From NCBI GenBank assembly GCA_964450725.1, contig CAYVGO010000039.1, positions 1 to 22,527 on the forward strand: a stretch of 22,527 bases of DNA, read 5' to 3'. Position numbers and translations under genes: made by a program. This document shows positions 14,422 through 22,527 of the stretch, piece by piece. Source of the DNA: CAYVGO01 sp964450725 (GTDB lineage: Bacteria > Bacteroidota > Bacteroidia > Bacteroidales > UBA932). Under the pieces are notes generated by a model. It made no database searches and was not told where the DNA came from. It saw nothing but the letters and a program-made list of their open reading frames with translations. Within the stretch, counting starts at the first letter, position 1; each line of letters starts with the position of its first letter.

Positions 14422-15933
14422 ATGCAAACACGTAGAGAGTTTATCAAAACTGGAGGAAAAGTAGTGATTGGTTCATTGGTCATACCTCAGTTATTATATT
14501 CATATCAATTGTCAAATTCATTTAACACTATGATGCATCATTTCAATGTTTCTGAGCAAGATTTGAAGAAAATTATCTCCGTTGCTCTATCTCAGGGTGG
14601 GGATTATGCAGATATCTTTTTTGAACACTCATTATATAATAGTGTGGTTTTGCGTGATGGTGCAGTAAATGTTGCTGATGCAAATGTTGATTTTGGAGTA
14701 GGGATTAGAGTTGTAGATGGTGATAGAACCGGTTATGCTTACACGGAAACAACAACTGTTGAAGAAATGTTAAAGGCTGCCAAAACCGCTGCAAATATTG
14801 TTCAGGGAGCCAATAAGTACCAATCTGTAGATATGACATTGCAGAAAAATGCAAATTATTATCCATTTCAGCAAAGTTGGGAAGGTGTGATGATTGATAA
14901 AAAAATACCTATTATAGAAAACTTCAACAAACGTGTATTTGAATTGGATAAGCGAGTGCAAAAAGTAAATATAAGTTTGCGAGATAGTTCCACTTATGTT
15001 TTGTTTTATAACAGTTTAGGGATTCTTACTGCTGATTATCGTCCGATGGTAGCACTATCTGTTAATTGTGTTATGGAAGAAAATGGCAGAACGGAAAGTA
15101 ATCAAGCCGGACGCTCTTTTCGTATGGGATTTGAATTTTTAACACCTGAAATTATTGAAGAATTATCACAAGAGGTCATCAAAAGAACTGGCATTTTATT
15201 TGAAGCCGAACAGCCAAAAGGAGGTCAAATGGAAGTTGTAATGGGTTGTGGAGGTTCTGGTATTTTATTGCATGAAGCAATAGGGCATGCTTTTGAAGCC
15301 GATTTTAATAGGAAAAACATTTCCATTTTTTCTGACCAGTTGGGTAAAAAGATTTGTAATGAACATATTACTGTTTTGGATGATGGAACAATATCACATA
15401 ATCGCGGTTCAGTCAATGTAGATGATGAAGGAGTCGAGGGACAGAAAACATACATTGTGAAAGAAGGAGTTTTGAACAGTTATTTACATGACCGCATTAG
15501 TGCAAAGCATTATGGTGTTAATCCTACAGGCAATGGAAGACGAGAGTCATTTCGAGATATGCCGATACCCAGAATGCGTGCTACCTATATGGAAAATGGA
15601 AATGTATCAGAACAAGAAATTATAGCCACTGTGAAAAAAGGTATTTATGCTGAAACATTTTCTAATGGTCAAGTTCAAATTGGTGCGGGTGATTTTACCT
15701 TTTTTGTAAAGACAGGTTATCTGATCGAAAACGGTAAATTAACACAACCGATTAAAGATGTTAATATTATAGGTAATGGACCTAAAGCTTTGTCTGATAT
15801 TACTATGGTTAGTAATAATTATAAAATGGATAATGGTACTTGGACATGTGGCAAAGATGGACAATCTTGTCCTGTAACTTGCGGTATGCCGTCGGTATTG
15901 GTGAAAAGTCTTATTGTTGGAGGAAAGTCTTAA
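14422..15933 (+). CDS. tldD: TldD-family zinc metallopeptidase with Tat signal
   Basis: TldD/PmbA-family metalloprotease, 503 aa, about 20 longer than E. coli TldD because of an N-terminal leader. The leader MQTRREFIKTGGKVVIGS carries the twin-arginine pattern (RRxFIK) followed by a hydrophobic stretch (14-30), which predicts folded export by the Tat system. The catalytic motif HEAIGH (H284, E285, H289) and C476 in the CGKDGQ segment match the zinc ligands of TldD. The family's GILLHEAIGHAFEAD, SYLHDRISA and RATYMENG motifs are present. TldD usually works with a PmbA/TldE partner; none is adjacent, although the next gene begins 102 bases downstream. The start is supported by the Tat motif and by a -7 box 32 bases upstream. 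The substrate is unknown. Confidence 0.92.
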   Translation: MQTRREFIKTGGKVVIGSLVIPQLLYSYQLSNSFNTMMHHFNVSEQDLKKIISVALSQGGDYADIFFEHSLYNSVVLRDGAVNVADANVDFGVGIRVVDGDRTGYAYTETTTVEEMLKAAKTAANIVQGANKYQSVDMTLQKNANYYPFQQSWEGVMIDKKIPIIENFNKRVFELDKRVQKVNISLRDSSTYVLFYNSLGILTADYRPMVALSVNCVMEENGRTESNQAGRSFRMGFEFLTPEIIEELSQEVIKRTGILFEAEQPKGGQMEVVMGCGGSGILLHEAIGHAFEADFNRKNISIFSDQLGKKICNEHITVLDDGTISHNRGSVNVDDEGVEGQKTYIVKEGVLNSYLHDRISAKHYGVNPTGNGRRESFRDMPIPRMRATYMENGNVSEQEIIATVKKGIYAETFSNGQVQIGAGDFTFFVKTGYLIENGKLTQPIKDVNIIGNGPKALSDITMVSNNYKMDNGTWTCGKDGQSCPVTCGMPSVLVKSLIVGGKS

Positions 15934-16035
15934 ATTTAAATATATAAAAATAAATCAAATAAAGTTATTGTTTTTGTTGATAGTGGAAAAATAAAGTGTT
16001 TCTTATATTTTGTAATTAAATATTGTAGATAAGTT

Positions 16036-17157
16036 ATGCAAGCAATAGTTTTATGCACAATTACGTCTTTTATTTTGGCATTTGTCCTCACTCCTGTGTT
16101 AATCGAAGAATTAACACGGAAGAAGGTATTGGATGTTGGTCGAGGACGTAAAATTCATAAAGGGTTTGTCCCCAGTATGGGTGGTATTGTTATTTTCGCC
16201 GGTTTTATTTTTGCTTGTTTGGTTTGGATTCCGTTTAGTCAATTATCTGTATATCGTTATTTTTTTGCAGCAGTAGGAATATTGTTTATTACCGGAGTTC
16301 GAGACGATATGATACCTTTACGTTCTCGAGATAAGTTTATCATTCAAATTATTTCGGCAGTTATAGTTGCTTGGGGTGGAGGGCTTTATGGCATAAGAAT
16401 TACTTCTTTTTATGGGTTGTTTGGAATAGAAGAGATTCCGATATGGTTAAGTTACGTATTAACCGTATTGACAATAGTTACGATTACTAACGCATTTAAT
16501 TTGATTGATGGTATTGATGGTTTGGCGGGCAGTATCGGTTTAACTGCGATTATAGGTGTTATTCTTTGGAGTTTTCTTATTGAAAACCAAAACACATTGG
16601 ATATGAGTACATTTAGACTAGTGTTATTGGCGGTGCTTGGAGGAGTTTTAGCCTTTTTATGTTACAACTGGCATCCGGCATCAATATTTATGGGTGATAC
16701 AGGTTCTTTGTTTTTGGGATTTTTGTTAGCCATATCTACCATTAAGTTTATGGAGAATAATTATGCTCTTCCGATGGATAATCCGTACAAACTTACGGCT
16801 ACAATAACTTCAGGGATTATGTTGGTTTTTTTACCAATTTTTGATACTGTCCGTATTTCTTTATTGCGTATTCGACAAGGAAAATCTCCGTTCCATCCCG
16901 ATAAACTCCACATTCACCATGTTGTTTTTCGCATGGGATTTAATCACGCAAAAGTAACCATCATTTTATCTACATTTAATCTTTTGATGATGGCAACTTT
17001 TGTATATTTAGGTCGTTATTTTTCAGATGAATATTTGCTGTTGTTGGGAATTTTACTGTGTATTATTATTGATATTGGATTAAAACGGATTGTTATTCGT
17101 ACGATACACAGTAGAAAAGAAAAGATACTGCAAATGCCTACTCAGTCGGAGATTTAG
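16036..17157 (+). CDS. WecA/TagO/MraY-family phosphoglycosyl transferase
   Basis: Polytopic membrane enzyme (373 aa, about ten or eleven hydrophobic segments) that moves a sugar-1-phosphate from UDP-sugar to undecaprenyl phosphate and so starts synthesis of a lipid-linked glycan. Family motifs are all present: DD at 90-91 (VRDDMIPLRSRDK), NAFNLIDGIDGLAGS (N152, N155, D158, D161), GDTGS with D221, and the cytoplasmic HPDKLHIHH loop (287-295). The HIHH motif is typical of the WecA/TagO branch that uses GlcNAc-1-phosphate or a related sugar, rather than MraY. In this phylum such enzymes start O-antigen or capsule synthesis; no other glycan genes are nearby. It ends 22 bases before the OmpA-family gene, so co-transcription is likely. 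Confidence 0.88.
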   Translation: MQAIVLCTITSFILAFVLTPVLIEELTRKKVLDVGRGRKIHKGFVPSMGGIVIFAGFIFACLVWIPFSQLSVYRYFFAAVGILFITGVRDDMIPLRSRDKFIIQIISAVIVAWGGGLYGIRITSFYGLFGIEEIPIWLSYVLTVLTIVTITNAFNLIDGIDGLAGSIGLTAIIGVILWSFLIENQNTLDMSTFRLVLLAVLGGVLAFLCYNWHPASIFMGDTGSLFLGFLLAISTIKFMENNYALPMDNPYKLTATITSGIMLVFLPIFDTVRISLLRIRQGKSPFHPDKLHIHHVVFRMGFNHAKVTIILSTFNLLMMATFVYLGRYFSDEYLLLLGILLCIIIDIGLKRIVIRTIHSRKEKILQMPTQSEI

Positions 17158-17179
17158 TTCTATTAAATACTGATTTCCA

Positions 17180-19195
17180 ATGAAGAACAAGTTATCTATA
17201 CTATTAATTCTACAGTTGATCTTTGTTGCTTTAAATCCGCTGTTTGGACAAGTGCAGAATGAAACAAATCCAAGTATTACAGCCGATGGATTGTTGATGG
17301 TCTGCTTGATGGAAAGCAACGGGCAAACTGTCATTTGTACTAAACAACGTAATCTTCCAACCTCGGCATGGAATGCACCCCAAATTGTAGAGTCCTTAAC
17401 TCAGTGGGCAAATGGGAGTGCAATCATAACTCCTACAATTAGTTTTGATGGACGAGAACTATATTTTTCATCTAACAAAACAACCAATGGAGATTACAAT
17501 ATTTTTGTTTCACTTTATGAAAACGGAATCTTTCACGAACCAAAAGAACTGCCCTCACCCATTAATACATCAGGTTGGGAAGAATCTCCATCTTTATCCG
17601 GTAATAAAAGAATACTGTATTTTGTGCGACGTATTCCTGCAGACAATCAAAAGCGAAAAAGTAAAGACGTTACAACAATTTACAGATCATTTCTCAACGA
17701 CTTTGGTCAATGGCAAACTCCGGAAGCCCTAATATCTCCCATCAATGCAGACGTTGAACTTACTCCTAGGATTATGACGGATAATGTTACGTTGTATTTT
17801 GCTTCTAAACGTACATCTGAAATAAAAAAAGAAGAAGTTTATACACTTTATTATACGAAAAATATTTTTGGGAAAGATTGGTTACTGCCTTCAGAAATTC
17901 CTTTCGCAGATTATACTTTTGATGTTACTTCTCCAACTTTAGATTATTCAAATCAACAATTAACAGCCATTACTTCTACTCAATTAAAAAAGAAGTGGAT
18001 TCACTTTATGGTAACTAAACCGTTATCTCAAGACTTTCTACCAGAACCGGTAATGACATTACAAGGTAGTGTAACCGATTTAAACAATAAAAAAGTTGTT
18101 GACCATGCTAACATTACAGTAATTGATGCTATCACCTCTCAACTTTTTTCAAAAGTTACGACAGATAAACAAGGACGTTACATTCTATTTTTACCTTATG
18201 GAAAAAAGTATAAACTTGATTTTTCGGGAGAAGGTTACTCTCATCATTATAGTGAAATTGATGCGACAACCTTAAAAAAAGATACATTGGTTACTTATTC
18301 TGTAGAACTTTTTCAGTCTGTATCCCTACTATTTAATGTATTTGACAATGAACTTTTTGACCCACTTCATGCAAAAGTAAAAACTTTTGATGCCATAAAT
18401 CAAGAAGAAATTCCTTTATTCGTGAAAAATGAAGATAAAGGACGTTATATGGTAGAATTACCAATCGGGAAGCATTACGACATTCATTTTGTTGTACCTA
18501 ATTTTACGACCTTTATCTATTCCATGAATACTTTAAAGTCTGTACAATTCAATCACTCGGAGGTGGACGTAGAACTTGTTCCCGGAAAAAGTAAAACCTT
18601 GATAACTCTTAAAGATATAGAAAAAGATAGTATTGTCAACGGTAATGTTAAATTAGTCAACCTACAGCGTAAAGAAACTCTTTATATGTCAGATAGTACA
18701 AATCATCAAAGTGTAGAGTTGCGACAAGGTGATAAATATCAAGTATTATCTTCTGTTACCGGATATTTTTTGGGAGACACAATATTCACTGTCGGCAGTG
18801 ATGATATATCAAACTTCTCTGTCTTATTGCAACCCATTGTCAAAGAAGTGAGGATTGAGTTGCGTAACATTACTTTTGAGTTAGGTTCGGCATCACTCAA
18901 AGATGAATCGTTTGAAGAATTGGATAAAGTTGTAGATTTATTGAATAACAATCCCACTATAAGCATTGAATTATCAGCTCATACCGATAATATTGGCAGT
19001 GACAGTTATAATGATAGGCTTTCTATGGCAAGAGCACAATCTACAGCCCGCTACATTCAGAAAAAAGGTATTGATCAAAAGCGAATAGTGGCGGTGGGTT
19101 ATGGAAAAAAACAACCTTTGGTATCTAATGATACAGAGGCAAACAGAGCGATTAATCGTAGAGTTGAATTTAAAGTCATTGATGAAACTAAATAA
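17180..19195 (+). CDS. PD40 / carboxypeptidase-regulatory / OmpA domain envelope protein
   Basis: Predicted periplasmic or outer-membrane-associated protein that binds peptidoglycan, 671 aa. A signal peptide (1-23, ending NPLFGQ) has no lipobox cysteine. Residues about 30-270 form a PD40 (WD40-like) propeller with repeated xLYFSSNK, ILYFVRR and TLYFASKR strands. Residues about 294-375 are a carboxypeptidase-regulatory-type beta sandwich (LQGSVTDLNNKKVVDHANITV), followed by two further similar-looking beta modules to about 560. The OmpA C-terminal domain (about 563-671) has AHTDNIGSDSYNDRLSMAR, where D603 and R618 match the residues that grip diaminopimelate. The layout resembles the type IX component PorE but lacks its N-terminal TPR. 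The next gene begins 8 bases downstream. Confidence 0.85.
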   Translation: MKNKLSILLILQLIFVALNPLFGQVQNETNPSITADGLLMVCLMESNGQTVICTKQRNLPTSAWNAPQIVESLTQWANGSAIITPTISFDGRELYFSSNKTTNGDYNIFVSLYENGIFHEPKELPSPINTSGWEESPSLSGNKRILYFVRRIPADNQKRKSKDVTTIYRSFLNDFGQWQTPEALISPINADVELTPRIMTDNVTLYFASKRTSEIKKEEVYTLYYTKNIFGKDWLLPSEIPFADYTFDVTSPTLDYSNQQLTAITSTQLKKKWIHFMVTKPLSQDFLPEPVMTLQGSVTDLNNKKVVDHANITVIDAITSQLFSKVTTDKQGRYILFLPYGKKYKLDFSGEGYSHHYSEIDATTLKKDTLVTYSVELFQSVSLLFNVFDNELFDPLHAKVKTFDAINQEEIPLFVKNEDKGRYMVELPIGKHYDIHFVVPNFTTFIYSMNTLKSVQFNHSEVDVELVPGKSKTLITLKDIEKDSIVNGNVKLVNLQRKETLYMSDSTNHQSVELRQGDKYQVLSSVTGYFLGDTIFTVGSDDISNFSVLLQPIVKEVRIELRNITFELGSASLKDESFEELDKVVDLLNNNPTISIELSAHTDNIGSDSYNDRLSMARAQSTARYIQKKGIDQKRIVAVGYGKKQPLVSNDTEANRAINRRVEFKVIDETK

Positions 19196-19203
19196 ACAAT
19201 AGC

Positions 19204-21015
19204 ATGACGCAGAAAATTAGTGTTTGTTTTATCATTTTTACAGTTTTACTTTCCTATAAAACTTCTTTTGCCGACAACTATGAAGGTGAAGTGAAGAAGA
19301 CTTTCCAAAATGCCGATAAAATGATGATTTTGAGTAATCTTAAAGAATTACAAAAAAGTTATAGGCAATTAGCCACTGTTTATTTTCAATTAGGAGAAGT
19401 ATCTTTTGATGTTATGCAAAATACACATCCTTTGTTTGAGTACGGATTGCTGTCGCAATATTTAGATGAGATGAATATATATTATTCAAACTATCTCCAT
19501 TTTGCCAATAAAGGTGAAATTCGTAAGTATAATGAGTTTTACATGGCAGCAAAAAAATCTCAGGAAAAAAAAGTAACGATAGAAGAAGTTGAGGACTATG
19601 TCAAACAGAAATCTGAACAGTTGAAAGCCTTAAGGGTAAAAGTTGACACGCTCTACTATTCATTTTATGACATGGTCAACCAATATAACCAATGTGTCAT
19701 GATGTTTTATGGTTTCTGTGAAAAGTATAAAAAGATTAAAGATGCGCAATTATTGGTAACTGTAGATGATATAGCAATGTTAGATAGTTTATCTCGAAAA
19801 TATTTGTATGTATTAGACCGAAAAGATAAATTTCAAGAAGCATTGACTGCCTATATTATACCTAACTATAATCCGAAATTCCGTATTATACCCATAGAAA
19901 TGTATCGTTTGGATGGTCTGAATGGATCAGATTTTACTCAAAATGATATTACGTTGTGGAATTATGATGCTTGGATTAAAGATTTCAAAGAACAACATAG
20001 CACAACCATTGATAGTTTGAGAAAAGATATAGAAAAAGAAAATCTTTTGTACAATCAACTTCAACATCAGTGGGAGCAACAACAAAAAGTACAATCAACC
20101 GAGCCTATTGTAATCAATAAATTATTGATTAATCGGCTCAACAAGGTAGATTATGAATCTTTACTTATTCCATTTTTTGAATTTAGGAATATTGTAATCA
20201 ACATGATTGCACAAAGTCGATTAAAGATAAACTCACCCAATTCAGATGAGAATAATATTTTCCAACAAGCATTGTTTACTGCAGACATGAAACAGCGGCT
20301 TACACGATTGGTGAATAAAAAAGATGAAGTGAAATTACGATTGAGTCCGGTAAATATTGCTAAATATGATTTTTTAATTCGAAAATACTACACGACGGGA
20401 ATAGATACTTTTTTAACTCAAGAGACCAATAAATGTAATAAACTATTTTATGAATCAGTACAACACATATCAACCAATGTATTTTCAAATGACAGTGCTT
20501 ACCGAATGAGTAAAACGGTTTTACCGACAGAATATAAGCAATCATTTTTACCGATAGACAGTTTACAACTATCTTTATTCAGGTATGACGATATTTCTCA
20601 AAACTTGTTGACCGTATATCATGGAAATAAAGACAGTTTGCAGAGTCGCGACACATTGACATTAGTAATGAGTGATGTAGATGGAAGAGAAATATGGACG
20701 AGCAAAGTGGCATTTGAAGGAGAATTAGTATCGCTCATTCCAATGGATGCAAATTACATACTTATTACCAATAAAAAAGTTGGAAATGGTTGGAATGTTG
20801 CGACCATCGTGTTAGACCATACCGGTAAATATGTTACAACAACGACAATAGAGAGCGAAAAATCTCAAATTGCACTCCGCGGAATAAAATTAAACAGTAA
20901 TATCATTGCCATTGTAGGATTTCAAACACAAGACAGCATACAATATCCATCCCGTGCAGACAATCGTCAAGGGATTTTTATTCAGGTTAATGCGTTGGGT
21001 GATAAAGTGAATTAA
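19204..21015 (+). CDS. secreted protein of unknown family, helical N-terminal part and beta-rich C-terminal part
   Basis: I do not recognise this 603-residue protein. Residues 1-23 are a signal peptide (hydrophobic FIIFTVLLSY, likely cut after TSFA). Residues about 25-225 and 265-430 are strongly helical, rich in Lys, Glu, Gln and Tyr, with coiled-coil-like stretches (KQKSEQLKALRVKVDTLYYSFYD; EKENLLYNQLQHQWEQQQK), perhaps irregular TPR-like hairpins. Residues about 470-600 look beta-rich (TLTLVMSDVDGREIWTSKV, YILITNKKVGNGWNVATIVLD), recalling blades of a propeller. There is no type IX C-terminal signal, lipobox or further membrane helix. It starts 8 bases after the OmpA-family gene, so a shared envelope complex is a reasonable inference. 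It is followed by convergent xerD after 20 bases. Confidence 0.8.
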   Translation: MTQKISVCFIIFTVLLSYKTSFADNYEGEVKKTFQNADKMMILSNLKELQKSYRQLATVYFQLGEVSFDVMQNTHPLFEYGLLSQYLDEMNIYYSNYLHFANKGEIRKYNEFYMAAKKSQEKKVTIEEVEDYVKQKSEQLKALRVKVDTLYYSFYDMVNQYNQCVMMFYGFCEKYKKIKDAQLLVTVDDIAMLDSLSRKYLYVLDRKDKFQEALTAYIIPNYNPKFRIIPIEMYRLDGLNGSDFTQNDITLWNYDAWIKDFKEQHSTTIDSLRKDIEKENLLYNQLQHQWEQQQKVQSTEPIVINKLLINRLNKVDYESLLIPFFEFRNIVINMIAQSRLKINSPNSDENNIFQQALFTADMKQRLTRLVNKKDEVKLRLSPVNIAKYDFLIRKYYTTGIDTFLTQETNKCNKLFYESVQHISTNVFSNDSAYRMSKTVLPTEYKQSFLPIDSLQLSLFRYDDISQNLLTVYHGNKDSLQSRDTLTLVMSDVDGREIWTSKVAFEGELVSLIPMDANYILITNKKVGNGWNVATIVLDHTGKYVTTTTIESEKSQIALRGIKLNSNIIAIVGFQTQDSIQYPSRADNRQGIFIQVNALGDKVN

Positions 21016-21035
21016 GGAAAGTGAAAATTGTCCCT

Positions 21036-21929
21036 CTATTTTCTCGGATGATAAGACAGTAAACTTTCTCTAAGATAATTGGTATCTAAATGAGTATAGA
21101 TTTCTGTTGTAGTAATTGATTCATGTCCCAACATTTCTTGTACAACCCGCAAATCAGCACCCGCTTCTACCAAATGTGTGGCAAATGAATGTCGAAAGGT
21201 GTGAGGGCTTATATTTTTATCAATTCCGGACATTGCAACCTGTTCTTTTATCATCAAAAAAATCATAACGGTTGTCATTTTCTTACCACGTCGGTTTAAG
21301 AAAAGAATATTTTCAGACGTTTTGATATGCGGAAATTCTTTTCGACGTTCCAAATACAATTCAATTGCCTTGACGGCATAACTCCCAATAGGAACAAGCC
21401 GTTGTTTATTCCCTTTTCCAATGACGGAGATATATCCTTGTTCAAAATAAAGATCCGATATTGATAAATTAACTACCTCCGACACTCGTAGCCCACAACT
21501 GTATAAAATTTCTACAATAGCTCTATTTCTTACACCCAACAAGGTACTGACGTCAATGCCTTGAATAATTTTTTCGATTTCTGCTACCGTCAAAATCTGA
21601 GGAATTTTACGCTGCCACTTGGGTGCTCGTACATTTTTTGTGGGTAAACTTTCTATTTCGTCTTCTAATAATAAATATTTATAGAACGCTTTGATACCCG
21701 ATAAAATGCGAGCAATAGAATGTTGATGCAATCCGATGTCAGATAAAACCAATAAGAATTGTTCAATATCCAAGTGAGAAATTTCGATTGGATTTTTATG
21801 TAATTCTTCTTCTGCAAACTTTTTAAACCGATAAATGTCGCACAAATATGATTCTACAGTCTTGATTTCTGCATTTTTTTCTAATCTCAAGTAAACGGAA
21901 AAGTCATCAATAATTTCAGACCACTGCAT
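21036..21929 (-). CDS. xerD: tyrosine recombinase XerD (chromosome dimer resolution)
   Basis: Site-specific recombinase that with XerC resolves chromosome dimers at dif. The 297-residue protein has the usual Xer length. The N-terminal SAM-like core-binding domain is at about 1-88 and the catalytic domain at about 110-297. All catalytic residues are visible: R148 (SCGLRVSE), K172 (GKGNKQRLVP), H243 and R246 (HTFRHSFATHL), H269 (LGHESITTT) and nucleophile Y278 (EIYTHLD). It begins 12 bases after mpg and converges with the preceding plus-strand gene. No integrative-element genes or attachment sites are beside it, so a housekeeping role is preferred over an element integrase. XerC is the alternative name within the same family. 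Confidence 0.92.
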   Translation of the reverse strand: MQWSEIIDDFSVYLRLEKNAEIKTVESYLCDIYRFKKFAEEELHKNPIEISHLDIEQFLLVLSDIGLHQHSIARILSGIKAFYKYLLLEDEIESLPTKNVRAPKWQRKIPQILTVAEIEKIIQGIDVSTLLGVRNRAIVEILYSCGLRVSEVVNLSISDLYFEQGYISVIGKGNKQRLVPIGSYAVKAIELYLERRKEFPHIKTSENILFLNRRGKKMTTVMIFLMIKEQVAMSGIDKNISPHTFRHSFATHLVEAGADLRVVQEMLGHESITTTEIYTHLDTNYLRESLLSYHPRK

Positions 21930-21941
21930 AATATGAAGTTT

Positions 21942-22457
21942 TTAAGAAATAACAACGTGTCTCCATAATCTTTCTCTATCTTTTGGTTGTGCGTAATCTA
22001 TCCCTATGCGCTTTGTTGATGTGTATTGAGGTTGAAAGCCATCATCTTCTAACCAGATTAAATGATTGTTACATAAATTTTGTGCATTGAATTTTTTGTC
22101 GATATCCAGCAACTTTGTAACTCTACCCGGTCCGTAAATATGATCAACTCCTCTGATTAAAACTGCTTCAGGATGATTAAAGGTTCCTGTAACAATATTG
22201 AGCATGTTATGTATTCCGTAACATAAATAGATATACAGCACTCCTCCCTCTTCAAACATCACTTTTGTACGTTCGGTTTTACCTTTTGCTGCATGGTTTG
22301 CACTATCGTCAATACCAAAATAACATTCAGTCTCCGTAATTCTATATTTCTTCAACTCTCCATTAATGTTTCTGCATATGAATTTACCTAACAAATCAAC
22401 AGCAAGTAGTGTTGCCGGTTGTGTGTAAAATAACTTATCAAGTTTTTGTGTGGTCAT
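21942..22457 (-). CDS. mpg: 3-methyladenine DNA glycosylase (AAG/Mpg family)
   Basis: Base-excision repair enzyme that removes alkylated and deaminated purines. I choose the ATG whose first base is 22457 (171 aa, MTTQKLDKLFYTQ...), because the family normally begins just before the LDKLFYTQPATLLAVDLLGK segment. An in-frame ATG at 22514 would add 19 residues (190 aa) without family resemblance. Numbered from the chosen start, the catalytic glutamate is E44 in ETECYFG with Y46, the DNA-contacting H55 lies in SANHAAKG, and YLCYGIHNMLNIV, LIRGVD and GPGRVTKLL follow as in human AAG. It sits 12 bases before xerD, so the two are probably one unit. Any promoter is upstream and partly outside the window. 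Confidence 0.88.
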   Translation of the reverse strand: MTTQKLDKLFYTQPATLLAVDLLGKFICRNINGELKKYRITETECYFGIDDSANHAAKGKTERTKVMFEEGGVLYIYLCYGIHNMLNIVTGTFNHPEAVLIRGVDHIYGPGRVTKLLDIDKKFNAQNLCNNHLIWLEDDGFQPQYTSTKRIGIDYAQPKDRERLWRHVVIS

Positions 22458-22527
22458 TGTTTTATCGTGAAATAAAATAACTATTGAGAGGTTTATTTGA
22501 TTATTGTCGGTCATGAAATAACATCGG

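Noticed and set aside
21016..21043. Possible terminator between the 603-residue gene and xerD
   Set aside because: Only a six-base AT stem (GAAAAT/ATTTTC) with a nine-base loop is present, partly inside xerD; too weak to call.
21036..21929. Tyrosine recombinase as the integrase of a mobile element
   Set aside because: Length and motifs fit XerD, it is paired with a repair gene, and no element genes, tRNA target or attachment repeats lie beside it.
22458..22514. Upstream start for mpg (190 aa)
   Set aside because: The added 19 residues do not resemble the family N-terminus; not excluded, but less likely.
1..22527. CRISPR array, restriction-modification, toxin-antitoxin or other defence system
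   Set aside because: No regularly spaced repeats and no recognisable defence or mobile-element protein are present in any of the genes read.

Overview
The window is chromosomal DNA, visibly AT-rich, from a member of the Bacteroidota, most likely the order Bacteroidales. Four things point there. The primary sigma factor is short (286 aa) and lacks region 1.1. The first gene ends in a CHU_C-type (type B) type IX secretion sorting domain. Promoter-like sites fit the Bacteroidota pattern TTTG-N19-22-TAnnTTTG rather than TTGACA/TATAAT. The OmpA-family protein has the PD40 / carboxypeptidase-regulatory / OmpA layout usual in this phylum. I cannot name a genus.

Layout. 1-634 is a long AT-rich leader without a convincing gene; it carries a GC-rich stem-loop and an 18-base copy of the 3' end of the following gene. 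635-5443 (+) encodes a 1602-residue secreted repeat adhesin. A strong bidirectional terminator at 5457-5510 separates it from two consecutive minus-strand runs. The run nearer the terminator reads htrA, rpoD, fabI, yhcH-like (9228 down to 5523). The one upstream of it reads exbB, exbD, tonB, fabH-like, ribD (13279 down to 9341), with a recognisable promoter at 13321-13354. Next on the minus strand is a small unit of rplY (L25/CTC) plus a CAU-anticodon tRNA, ended by a hairpin directly after the tRNA. rplY is divergent from a Tat-exported TldD-type metallopeptidase gene (14422-15933, +), and both have near-consensus -7 boxes in the shared 207-bp gap. A plus-strand run follows: a WecA-family phosphoglycosyl transferase, a PD40-CRD-OmpA protein, and a secreted helical protein of unknown family. 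The window closes with minus-strand mpg and xerD.

How the genes fit together. Most are housekeeping and centred on the envelope: proton-motive-force transduction to the outer membrane (ExbB/ExbD/TonB), fatty-acid initiation and elongation (FabH-like, FabI), periplasmic quality control (HtrA), lipid-linked glycan initiation (WecA family), peptidoglycan-anchored outer-membrane structure (OmpA protein and neighbour), and a surface adhesin exported by the type IX system. RpoD, L25, the tRNA, RibD, XerD and Mpg are information-processing or metabolic genes.

No CRISPR array, insertion sequence, prophage or obvious defence system is visible. The least ordinary items are the adhesin's roughly 99-residue repeat, its duplicated 3' end in the leader, the OmpA/unknown-protein pair, the Tat signal on TldD, and an extra nucleotide in the tRNA D arm. 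I did not find a clear-cut new system.
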